This document shows positions 1 to 6,110 of a DNA stretch of 10,550 nt, piece after piece (positions within the stretch are counted from its first letter, which is position 1; each line of letters opens with the position of its first letter). Origin of the DNA: CAYNNP01 sp964398215. Lineage in GTDB: Bacteria > Planctomycetota > Planctomycetia > Pirellulales > Pirellulaceae. The translations under genes were made by a program, and so were the position numbers. The DNA is taken from contig CAYNNP010000227.1 in the NCBI GenBank assembly GCA_964398215.1, positions 1-10,550 on the forward strand. Reading direction: 5' to 3'. The notes under the pieces are model-generated. The model was not told the origin of the DNA and searched no databases. It saw nothing but the letters and a program-made list of their open reading frames with translations.

Positions 1-51
1 TGATCGAACTTACGATTCAAATCCCCAGAAACTGGACGACACAAAGTCGGG

Positions 52-501
52 CTACTCTGGATCGATCTCATCGAGTGATACCTCGATGCGTGTTCCATCA
101 CTTAGAATCAAATCTATACTTTCGATCATTTTCTCATCCTGATCAAAATTCATTTCTGCTGTCGCAGAATCCTTTTTGCCCTTGATGTCCATAACGATGA
201 CCCGATTTCCTTTGCTACGTCTAGCTGATTCAGCAAAATTCACCTCAACGGATTCGACTTCACCTAAATGTTCGCGCACAACCGGACTGGCATTCAATTC
301 CTTCTTTGCTTCGTCGGCCACAACGTCCATGGCTTTGTTGAACAGCAAGTAGCCACCGCCACAGCAGACCAATCCGCCCACCAGGGCCAATACACCAAGC
401 GTCGCAAAAACCCAAAGCCAGGGGCTACTCTTGGCTTTGGGCGGAGCATCATCCTCTTGACTGTGGTTCGGTTCGAAAGGGTTGTTCGGCGCGCGAGACA
501 T
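52..501 (-). CDS. Small single-pass membrane protein, Coa1-like (cytochrome oxidase assembly factor 1 family) candidate
   Basis: The product is 149 residues, beginning MSRAPNNPFEP. The start at 501 was chosen because the upstream in-frame extension (to 576) is rich in Arg/Cys/His and unlike a protein start; an AGGA lies about 12 nt upstream. Seen: a Pro/Asp/Lys-rich N-terminal stretch of about 25 residues, one strong TM helix (about residues 28-52, 'WLWVFATLGVLALVGGLVCCGGGYLLF'-like, with a CC-GGG motif), then a soluble alpha/beta domain with 'VVREHLGEVESVEVNF' and alternating strands ending in 'DGTRIEVSLDE'. The pattern of a TM followed by 'LG.V.S...N' and a G-K-rich strand resembles the Coa1 family, which in mitochondria helps cytochrome oxidase assembly; planctomycetes carry many short relatives. 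The family call is from memory of the pattern, without an alignment. No oxidase gene is nearby. The gene is divergent from the J-like gene with about 200 bp between them. Confidence 0.72.
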   Translation of the reverse strand: MSRAPNNPFEPNHSQEDDAPPKAKSSPWLWVFATLGVLALVGGLVCCGGGYLLFNKAMDVVADEAKKELNASPVVREHLGEVESVEVNFAESARRSKGNRVIVMDIKGKKDSATAEMNFDQDEKMIESIDLILSDGTRIEVSLDEIDPE

Positions 502-702
502 AGTGAAAATTATCCTGAGACGCAAAATACGGGAGGTCTGATGCCGTTTTTGACACCACATCGAAGAAACAATCAACGACTAAGTCGGCGAATTCCGTGC
601 TAACTGATTCAACGTCGTTACCCTTCGGTATACATTAAACCGTGACGGAACGTCCCCTTCTAGCTGGGACACCTTGATTATTGTGTCGCGTACTACTTGG
701 CG

Positions 703-2142
703 ATGCAACTGAACCCTGAAAGTCCTGAAGTGACAGGTGGCGATTTGGATCAGTTTGATAAATACCGAAGATGGCTGCAAATACCCGAAAACGATTTGCC
801 ACCGACTCATTACGTGTTGCTGGGAATTGACAACTACGAAGAAGATTTTTCGGTAATCGAGCAAGCGGCGAAAAAACGCACAACTCATTTGCACCAAATG
901 GCAGCGGGGCCAGATCGCGCCGAAGTACAAAAACTGATGGGCGAAATAGCGGTCGCTCGAAGGGTCCTGCTGAGCCCCGATTCGAAAGCTGACTACGACC
1001 ACAAACTGGAGACTGGCGAGTGGTATCAGCCACAGGATTCTCAGCATGCATCAGTTGAAACAACACAGCCGAAACCAACACTTGCACCCGTCGTTGTGGC
1101 AAGCTCAACGGTTGGTCAGCAAACGGGATCACAGCAAGCCGATGAACTAACTGACGAGCAGCGAGCCGAGCAGAGAAGTCTCGCAGCTGCCCGCCGTCGT
1201 CGAAAATCGAAATGGGCTGAATACAAGATCCATCTAGCGTCCGCCACCGTGTTGCTTGGAATTGTCGGCGTGGTTTGGTTTGTGAATCGATCCGATGGGA
1301 AAAGCTCCGCAGCCAAAGTTGGCAAGATTGACGAATCGCGTGATTCTCGTGCACCGTCAATCATGAGTACAAATAAAGCGGCAACACCCAGCAATAGCAG
1401 TCGTAGCAAGACTGTGCGTCGACCTTCCAAATCCAAGTCGTCGCTGGCTGGCAAGATCAAATTCAAAAGTCTTGGGGGTGATTCCAGTGATGCTAATTCA
1501 CAAAAGCCCAATGGATCGGTGAAGCAGAAACCAAATTCTCAAAACAAAAACATTCCAGCTTCGATCCAATCGGATGATGAAAGAATGTTACTGGTGACAG
1601 CATGGGCACATGCCGAACAGAACAGGCCCATCAACAAAACACTTAGCCCCACCAACCGAGCCACAACGCTGCGATTGTTTGGCAATGCTGGGCGAATTCC
1701 TGGATCTTCCGTGATGCGTTTGCGAGTTGATCCGACTGCAAAGAAAGCACAGTTCGTAATTAGCGAGAAATTGAAACTAAGCATCCACGCAGCTAAGTTC
1801 AATGATTTTGCAATCAAGAAGCCACCGATCAAGAACAAGTCGTTCGCTTTTGCTGAGTCGATGGGGGCCAAAGCCGGCAAGCTTACGCGAGGAGCAGTTT
1901 GGGGGACCAACTATCTGTTGATCTCATTCGCTGGCGAGTATTCCAAGGTCAAGAAACCAGCTGTCCTCGTTTTCAGCCTCATCGATGGAGACGGTGACAA
2001 AAAGTATCGTAGCCCCAAAGATAAAATCGTCTTGCACGGAGTCGTTTCGGACCCCGACTTTCAAACGGGCAAGAAAAACAACAACACTGTGCTCAACGAA
2101 AAAAGCGTGCGAGACTTTGTCAGCCAACACATTGGCAATTGA
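703..2142 (+). CDS. Membrane-anchored planctomycete J-like domain protein with unknown extracytoplasmic C-terminal domain
   Basis: The product is 479 residues from ATG 703; an in-frame TTG at 697 is an alternative start, and an in-frame stop at 661 bounds the frame. No Shine-Dalgarno is visible. Residues about 17-103 ('KYRRWLQIPENDLPPTHYVLLG' to 'DSKADYDHKLE') match the degenerate DnaJ-like module common in planctomycetes: the 'HYVLLGI' helix I start and the closing 'ARRVLLSPDSKADYD' are present, but the HPD tripeptide needed to stimulate DnaK is absent. A basic segment (RRRRK, about 164-168) precedes one TM helix (about 177-194), so the J-like part should be cytoplasmic. A Ser/Lys/Asn-rich low-complexity linker (about 195-290) leads to a C-terminal beta-rich domain (about 294-479) with 'RLFGNAGRIPGS' and 'VFSLIDGDGDKKY', which I do not recognise. 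It may be an envelope adaptor or sensor; the function is unknown. Confidence 0.88.
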   Translation: MQLNPESPEVTGGDLDQFDKYRRWLQIPENDLPPTHYVLLGIDNYEEDFSVIEQAAKKRTTHLHQMAAGPDRAEVQKLMGEIAVARRVLLSPDSKADYDHKLETGEWYQPQDSQHASVETTQPKPTLAPVVVASSTVGQQTGSQQADELTDEQRAEQRSLAAARRRRKSKWAEYKIHLASATVLLGIVGVVWFVNRSDGKSSAAKVGKIDESRDSRAPSIMSTNKAATPSNSSRSKTVRRPSKSKSSLAGKIKFKSLGGDSSDANSQKPNGSVKQKPNSQNKNIPASIQSDDERMLLVTAWAHAEQNRPINKTLSPTNRATTLRLFGNAGRIPGSSVMRLRVDPTAKKAQFVISEKLKLSIHAAKFNDFAIKKPPIKNKSFAFAESMGAKAGKLTRGAVWGTNYLLISFAGEYSKVKKPAVLVFSLIDGDGDKKYRSPKDKIVLHGVVSDPDFQTGKKNNNTVLNEKSVRDFVSQHIGN

Positions 2143-2166
2143 CTCATGCCTTGCCCAGCCCAGTCA

Positions 2167-2194
2167 CCAAACGCTGATTTGAGTCAGCGTTTGG
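2167..2194. terminator. Strong hairpin between convergent genes, likely bidirectional terminator
   Basis: This is a perfect 11-bp inverted repeat (CCAAACGCTGA / TCAGCGTTTGG) with a 6-nt TTTGAG loop. It starts 25 nt after the stop of the J-like gene and lies 25 nt past the second TGA (2219-2221) of the minus-strand gene. The run after it on the plus strand is GCGGGTTT, so the U-tract is short. There is no U-tract on the minus strand. It is placed as expected for transcription termination or 3'-end protection of both convergent genes. Confidence 0.65.
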
Positions 2195-2218
2195 GCGGGT
2201 TTCCAGATTGAATGCAAG

Positions 2219-3400
2219 TCAGTTCTTGGCAGTGCCTTCGACTTTGCCAAACGCAAAGGTGTCGGCGATCATTTCTACTTTGATGTTTGCTGCAGATGGT
2301 ACGCTCACGGCGACCGGTTCAAAGCCGCGGCCTCAGCACGAGCCCGGTAAGATCGCTACTTCGATCACCGCACCCGTGTCCGCATTCAATATCTTGAACT
2401 CAGGTGATTTTCCTACCGGAGTCCAGCCAGCGTATTGCTCGCCTGCTTTGCCATAGAACCAAATCTGGTCGGGAGAAAACTCGATCTGGCCACCAGCACG
2501 TGCGAATCGGAATTCGGATCGAATCGGGCCACCCCAATTGAGTTCTCTTTGCTTGCCAGCAGGTAGATCAATCGATTTCATTTTCCCAGCATCGATCGTC
2601 GCACGCTGCTGCCCCAAGCCAACCGTTCCACTGACAATTCGGTACTTACCCGCAGGGACTTTTACAGATCCTTCGATAGCGCCGACATCAAACGAATGTT
2701 GGTTGTCATTGGATGCGATAATCGACGACAACAATACCGCTTTGGATTCAAAGTTGGACTTCATGTCGATGGTCGCAGTGGGCCCATCGTACTTTGCAAG
2801 CACGATCGACTTTTTGCTTTTCCCAAAGCTGACACTTCGCAATTCTCCACCAACGTAAATCGTTTTCGACAGAAGTGTTGCAAAGTCGCTGTTGCCAACA
2901 ATCATTGCATCGCTGCCCCAGTCGTCGAATTTTCCATTTCCGTTTTGATCAATGATGCGGATAGGAACTGGTCCTGCTGGACTGTTCACAGTTCCGGCCA
3001 TTGCACCGCCTGGAGCCCACTCCCATCCCTTGGCATCGCGCCGCAGTCGCGCGGCATACTTGAATACCTCGCCAGAATTTTTCTTGCCTGACAAAATCAC
3101 GCGAGTCGTAGAGACGTTTGTTTTTGGATCAACCAAAGGCTTGATGGTACGATCCAATTTGCTGTCGCCGTCGGTATCAAACTTCAGTTGATTGCCATCC
3201 ATTGCGACGGCAAAAAAGAAATCGTCGCCGTATTCGCCGATTTGGATTCCATCGTTGACTGGAAACCACTGTTCGGTCGGCAGTTGAACGGTCCAGTTTC
3301 GGTAACTGCGGTATCGCAAGTCAACCGATTCACTATCGGCGGCAAATGTGCCGACCGAAATGACCGCTAAAAGTAAGAAACTAAGTGTTAATCGAATCAT
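2219..3400 (-). CDS. Exported protein with in-frame UGA after its only Cys: candidate selenoprotein
   Basis: The start at 3400 is supported by a good Shine-Dalgarno (AGGTGA, 6 nt spacing) and a signal peptide (MIRLTLSFLLLAVISVGTFA, cut near 20). Conventional translation gives 355 residues ending '...ILPGSC' at TGA 2333-2335. Translation through that TGA gives 393 residues: residue 356 is the UGA, and 37 more follow beginning 'GRGFEPVAVSVP' and ending 'KVEGTAKN' before TGA 2219-2221. The extension has ordinary codon use and beta-strand-like composition, and it brings the stop to the terminator hairpin. Cys355 is the only cysteine, so readthrough with selenocysteine would create a Ser-Cys-Sec-Gly motif. 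Seen elsewhere: two acidic Ca-binding-like loops (DTDGDSKLD, 75-83; DQNGNGKFD, 151-159) and a middle to C-terminal region of beta-sandwich character. I do not recognise the family. It is probably periplasmic or extracellular and redox-active if Sec is used. The alternatives are a true 355-residue product, a nonsense mutation or a base-call error. Confidence 0.75.
2298..2315 (-). promoter_or_regulatory. Candidate bacterial SECIS stem-loop downstream of the UGA
   Basis: In the mRNA the segment folds as GGU-CGC, loop CGUGA, GCG-[U]-ACC: six base pairs with one bulged U and a five-base loop holding GU at its second and third positions. There are 23 nt between the UGA and the apical loop. Known bacterial SECIS elements lie inside the coding region just after the UGA, with a short stem, a G (often GU) at the start of the apical loop and a bulged U in the stem. 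Here the bulged U is on the 3' arm, whereas in E. coli fdhF it is on the 5' arm. A competing fold (GCGGCU, 2323-2328, pairing with GGUCGC, 2310-2315) also exists, so the assignment needs folding and comparative support. Confidence 0.45.
2333..2335 (-). other. In-frame TGA, candidate selenocysteine recoding codon
   Basis: The codon lies between TGC (Cys355) and GGC (Gly357). Upstream and downstream codons are in the same frame with no indel needed, so a frameshift is not required to explain the downstream protein-like sequence. The residues on each side (Gly-Ser-Cys before, Gly-Arg-Gly after) form a small-residue redox-motif context. Recoding needs selA, selB, selC and selD elsewhere in the genome, none of which is in this window. 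Confidence 0.6.
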
Positions 3401-3406
3401 GAATGG

Positions 3407-3412
3407 TCACCT
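3407..3412 (-). promoter_or_regulatory. Shine-Dalgarno site AGGTGA of the exported candidate selenoprotein
   Basis: AGGTGA lies 6 nt upstream of the ATG at 3400. It is one of few clear ribosome-binding sites in the window and fixes the start ahead of the signal peptide. Confidence 0.6.
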
Positions 3413-3519
3413 TGTGGAAGAAACTCCAGACCTGCATAAGTTAATCGAAGATGGCCCATCGTTGCAAGAAAAGACTACAAAGACGCGTTAATGGCGTACT
3501 CAGAATTCAGCCTGGCGCC

Positions 3520-3541
3520 TAAAAATCGCTGCACGAACGAT
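3520..3541 (-). terminator. Weak hairpin plus U-run downstream of the two-gene unit
   Basis: On the minus strand, ATCG, a 9-nt spacer, CGAT and then TTTTT follow the end of the 3590-4339 gene by about 48 nt. The stem has only four pairs, so this is a weak candidate for ending the two-gene transcript. The rest of the 3401-3589 gap shows nothing else convincing. Confidence 0.22.
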
Positions 3542-3589
3542 ACAGGACTTTTGCGATTGACCAAGTATTGGTGGTGATAGGAATTGAGA

Positions 3590-4339
3590 CTACTGCTTTT
3601 TTGCGTTTTCGTACTGTCTCAGTATCATGATTTTTTGCCAGATCTTTCGGCTCAGTCCTGTGGTCAGTTGTTCGACTTCGCTGACCGCGGCGACCGCAAC
3701 TGGATCGTCAAACTTTCGTACGTAGATCGCTGCGATTTTTCCGGTCAACGAAAGCATCTCGCTGCAGTAATCCAAGTAGCGATTGAGTTCAAAAGGCGTC
3801 ATGCTAATTTTCGGCGAGTTTTCCGTCGCCGGTCCCTTGCGCATCGCCTTTTCAGGTGCTTTGGTCAGTTGGTGCATATCGATGATATGAGCGATTGACC
3901 GCAGTTCATGGACCGCACCGAGTGCACGCTGTCGTTTGATGCGGTTTTCTAAACCAAACAGAAAGTAGATTGCTGCGGCGACAAAAATTGCTTCGTTGAT
4001 ACCCGACTCAAAAGCAGCAATGAACTCTGTGAACGACAGATTCTGATCTTGTTTGGCACCCGACTGAAAAGCTGCAAGCCCAAGGGCGAAAAGAATCACT
4101 AAGACCGTGGACGCAAGCAGTACTGCAACCACACGTATCCACTTGATCGGACTCTCTATCCATTCTGATCGCTGGGCGGCCTGCTTTGCAACGTCCTGAA
4201 GTTTGCCGCAGAGCTGGGCAAGATTTGCATCCGGAAATCGCTCTTGGATTCGGCAATGAAGCTTGCCAATGGTCGAAACGACACGATCGTCTCGCAACGT
4301 GAGTGTGTCTGTGAAATATGCTTGTGTTGACGATGTCAT
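3590..4339 (-). CDS. Conserved-type two-TM membrane protein of unknown function
   Basis: The product is 249 residues beginning MTSSTQAYF. An N-terminal soluble helical part (1-63) with 'TLTLRDDRVVSTIGKL' precedes TM1 (about 67-91, 'WIRVVAVLLASTVLVILFAL') and TM2 (about 111-130, 'NEAIFVAAAIYFLFGLEN'), joined by a short polar loop. A C-terminal cytoplasm-like domain (131-249) follows, with 'HELRSIAHIIDMHQL' (144-158) and 'MTPFELNRYLDYCSEMLSL' (180-198). Both termini should be on the same side, probably cytoplasmic given the KR-rich segment after TM2. The 'HELRSIAHIIDMHQL' stretch looks like a strongly constrained motif, but I cannot tie it to a named family or function. The start is 12 nt after the stop of the AroE-like gene, so the two are almost certainly co-transcribed. 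No Shine-Dalgarno is seen. Confidence 0.85.
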   Translation of the reverse strand: MTSSTQAYFTDTLTLRDDRVVSTIGKLHCRIQERFPDANLAQLCGKLQDVAKQAAQRSEWIESPIKWIRVVAVLLASTVLVILFALGLAAFQSGAKQDQNLSFTEFIAAFESGINEAIFVAAAIYFLFGLENRIKRQRALGAVHELRSIAHIIDMHQLTKAPEKAMRKGPATENSPKISMTPFELNRYLDYCSEMLSLTGKIAAIYVRKFDDPVAVAAVSEVEQLTTGLSRKIWQKIMILRQYENAKKQ

Positions 4340-4351
4340 TTTTTGCCAAGG

Positions 4352-5119
4352 TTAGACGCTCAAGTACTCTTCAATGGCATCCTTCAACACGTCATAGGGC
4401 GCTTGTTCTCCAGTCCATTTGGAAAAACATTGCCCCAAAGCGTGTGCCCACAATACCTCCGACGCGATCAACCGATAGCCCTTTACAACCAAGGCAAGGC
4501 CTTCGTCTCCGATGCCGCCCAAATCAAACACTGGCAGGTCGGCACTGGTCGTTGGCCATTCCTCGGTATCGAGTGTTACGGTTTGGTCGCCCGTCGCGCC
4601 GACTAAAACTGCTACCGCATCGGGAATTTGCTCCAAATCAGACGGCAGCATCTCTAGCCGAAAACCACGCTTGCTGAACTGGTCGATTAAGTTGCCGTCA
4701 ATCAAATCGCCAGTGCCAAAGATGAGTCGCGCCTCTTCGGGTGTTGAGTCAGATGCAAATTGAGTTTCGACCAATTCAACAATCGTTTGAACTTGGCATT
4801 CTGCACCCGTCAATTTCCCTTCGGCGTCGCGGTGATAGTAGTCGATCCGAGATAGGGCCTCAGGCGAACTCTGTTGACTGTCTTCGCCTAACTGGTCTAG
4901 CTGATGGGTCGCAAGATTGTTGTCTAGCAGAACACCGCGCACTCCCAGCACATGCAGCCCCTTGATTGCCGTTGTCAAATTTTCAGGCGCAACGTCAAAG
5001 GAAAAGACACGCCAATCCAAATCCATTGATTGAAATGCTTTTTCGATCGCAAATTGCGAAGGGTTTCCAGCGATCGGATGTCCAACGACCGCAATGACCG
5101 ACTCAGTGTTCTCGTCCAT
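4352..5119 (-). CDS. Shikimate-dehydrogenase-like (AroE fold) protein with degenerate catalytic motifs
   Basis: The product is 255 residues from ATG 5119 (MDENTESVIAVVGHPIAG). This start was chosen over an upstream one at 5164 because the AroE-like first strand begins within ten residues, and a promoter-like -10 overlaps the longer form. The N-terminal part (8-75) follows AroE order: 'VVGHPIAGNPSQFAIEKAF', then 'FSFDVAPENLTTAIKGLHVLGVRGV'. The C-terminus (219-250) matches the AroE cap: 'ASEVLWAHALGQCFSKWTGEQAP' then 'VLKDAIEEYL'. The catalytic features look lost: the usual VTxPxK (with Lys) is 'VLLDNNLATHQ', NTDxxG is 'YYHRDAEGKLTG', and the NADP-binding glycine motif is reduced to 'RLIFGTGDL'. 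AroE normally reduces 3-dehydroshikimate; this copy is probably a pseudoenzyme or binds another ligand. It is co-transcribed with the two-TM protein. Confidence 0.82.
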   Translation of the reverse strand: MDENTESVIAVVGHPIAGNPSQFAIEKAFQSMDLDWRVFSFDVAPENLTTAIKGLHVLGVRGVLLDNNLATHQLDQLGEDSQQSSPEALSRIDYYHRDAEGKLTGAECQVQTIVELVETQFASDSTPEEARLIFGTGDLIDGNLIDQFSKRGFRLEMLPSDLEQIPDAVAVLVGATGDQTVTLDTEEWPTTSADLPVFDLGGIGDEGLALVVKGYRLIASEVLWAHALGQCFSKWTGEQAPYDVLKDAIEEYLSV

Positions 5120-5155
5120 GATTCTTTTGAGGAGGCAAAGTTGAATACTTGATCG

Positions 5156-5184
5156 ATTGTACAAGACGGATCGCGCAGATTGAA
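5156..5184 (-). promoter_or_regulatory. Candidate sigma70-type promoter for the AroE-like/two-TM unit
   Basis: Reading the minus strand, TTCAAT (5179-5184), a 17-nt spacer and TACAAT (5156-5161, five of six matches to TATAAT) lie about 37 nt upstream of the ATG at 5119. The -35 box is poor (three of six), so this is a prediction by position and -10 quality only. Confidence 0.3.
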
Positions 5185-5364
5185 GCGCCAGTTTTCACCA
5201 TGTTTTGAGCCTAGACAGTTAGTAAATTTCGATCTACCTGTGACCGCTCAAATTTGTGCCCGCAAAAAACACGTGTGGTTTGCCGGCCAAAGGGCTCTGT
5301 TACCAAGATCGCGGGCAAGCAACCGAACTACCAGTGTTAAAATGGAATGAGACCCGTTTTCTTT

Positions 5365-5369
5365 AGGAG
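5365..5369 (+). promoter_or_regulatory. Shine-Dalgarno AGGAG of the LRAT-like gene
   Basis: AGGAG lies five bases before the ATG at 5375. An overlapping ATG at 5371 is out of frame, and the spacing favours 5375. A TAAAAT (5338-5343) could be a -10 box, but no -35 partner is visible. Confidence 0.6.
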
Positions 5370-5374
5370 TATGC

Positions 5375-6088
5375 ATGGCAAAAGGCGACCATTTTTTCGT
5401 TTGGCGAACCCACAAGGGAGTTCCCTTCCAGCATCATGCGATCGACATGGGCGATTCGACCGCAGTTCACTTCACAGACGGCAACGGTGGTGTCGCGCAA
5501 CCGGGAGCCTCCAACGCTGACTTTGTCGTTGCTCGCACGCCGATCACGAGTGTGACCCGGGATGGGCGCGATGAAATCCATGTTGTCCAGCATTCCGATC
5601 AATTGCCAGCCGATGTGGTCGTGCAGCGCGCGGCCAGCCGAATTGGTGACAAAGGTTACCACTTGGTTTTTGATAACTGCGAGCACTTTGCATGTTGGTG
5701 CGTCTTGGACGAAAGCCAAAGTCGCCAAGTCCAAGTTGCATTCGAACGCCTTGCCGCAATGGGTGTCAAGTCGATGTTTGCCGGTGGCGCTCGCATGGCG
5801 TCCGGCGTCGTAGCCAAACGACTTACTCGCGGAATGAGTCCATTGATGTTGTTGGCTGATGTGGCCCAGTGGGGCACCGAAATTGGTGGACATCATGTTG
5901 GACTGACAAATCCCAAGCAGCGAAAGCAAGCTGGACGCGCTGTTGGTGGCGCGACCGCATTAGCGTGCGGCGCGTTGGGCGGGCCCATCGGGATCCTGGT
6001 TGCCGGTGGACTTTGGGCGGTTGGCGAAGTCGCTAGTGAAGCAAGTCACAAAGCCTACGAAAGCGCTCGGCAAACGTCGACGTCGTAA
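5375..6088 (+). CDS. LRAT/NC-domain cysteine hydrolase-acyltransferase-like protein
   Basis: The product is 237 residues. Residues 4-105 form an LRAT-type (permuted NlpC/P60) domain: 'GDHFFVWR' opens the barrel, 'FQHHAIDMGDSTAVHF' supplies the histidines (His21 and His32 by pattern), and 'YHLVFDNCEHFACWC' (95-109) holds the NCEHF box with nucleophile Cys102. In this family the Cys-His pair works on thioester, ester or amide acyl groups, often of phospholipids. No signal peptide is seen. The C-terminal part has an Ala/Gly-rich hydrophobic segment (about 187-217, 'GRAVGGATALACGALGGPIG') of the type that could insert in or bind a membrane, which would fit a lipid substrate. The substrate cannot be told from sequence. 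The gene stands alone, converging on the heme/copper gene with only 22 bp between stop codons and no clear terminator. Confidence 0.87.
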   Translation: MAKGDHFFVWRTHKGVPFQHHAIDMGDSTAVHFTDGNGGVAQPGASNADFVVARTPITSVTRDGRDEIHVVQHSDQLPADVVVQRAASRIGDKGYHLVFDNCEHFACWCVLDESQSRQVQVAFERLAAMGVKSMFAGGARMASGVVAKRLTRGMSPLMLLADVAQWGTEIGGHHVGLTNPKQRKQAGRAVGGATALACGALGGPIGILVAGGLWAVGEVASEASHKAYESARQTSTS

Positions 6089-6110
6089 TACGTGACTTGC
6101 GCGGTGGATC

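Noticed and set aside
635..1360. Long minus-strand open frame inside the J-like gene
   Set aside because: The translation is Arg/Gln/Ser-rich without any recognisable pattern; it is the antisense of a well-supported coding region.
2140..2220. Readthrough of the TGA ending the J-like gene (27 further open codons)
   Set aside because: The extension would be encoded by the terminator hairpin itself, has no Cys/Sec motif context, and does not look like protein.
2333..2400. Frameshift or pseudogene as the explanation of the interrupted 3' end
   Set aside because: The sequence on both sides of the TGA is in the same frame and no indel is needed. A single-base nonsense change cannot be excluded and is kept as the alternative.
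2208..2456. Plus-strand open frame opposite the tail of the candidate selenoprotein
   Set aside because: It lacks protein-like composition and a ribosome-binding site, and it mirrors the minus-strand frame, which carries a coherent tail sequence.
5131..5137. GAGGAGG on the plus strand as a ribosome-binding site
   Set aside because: No plus-strand start lies at a useful distance with an open frame; the site is in the leader of the minus-strand AroE-like gene.
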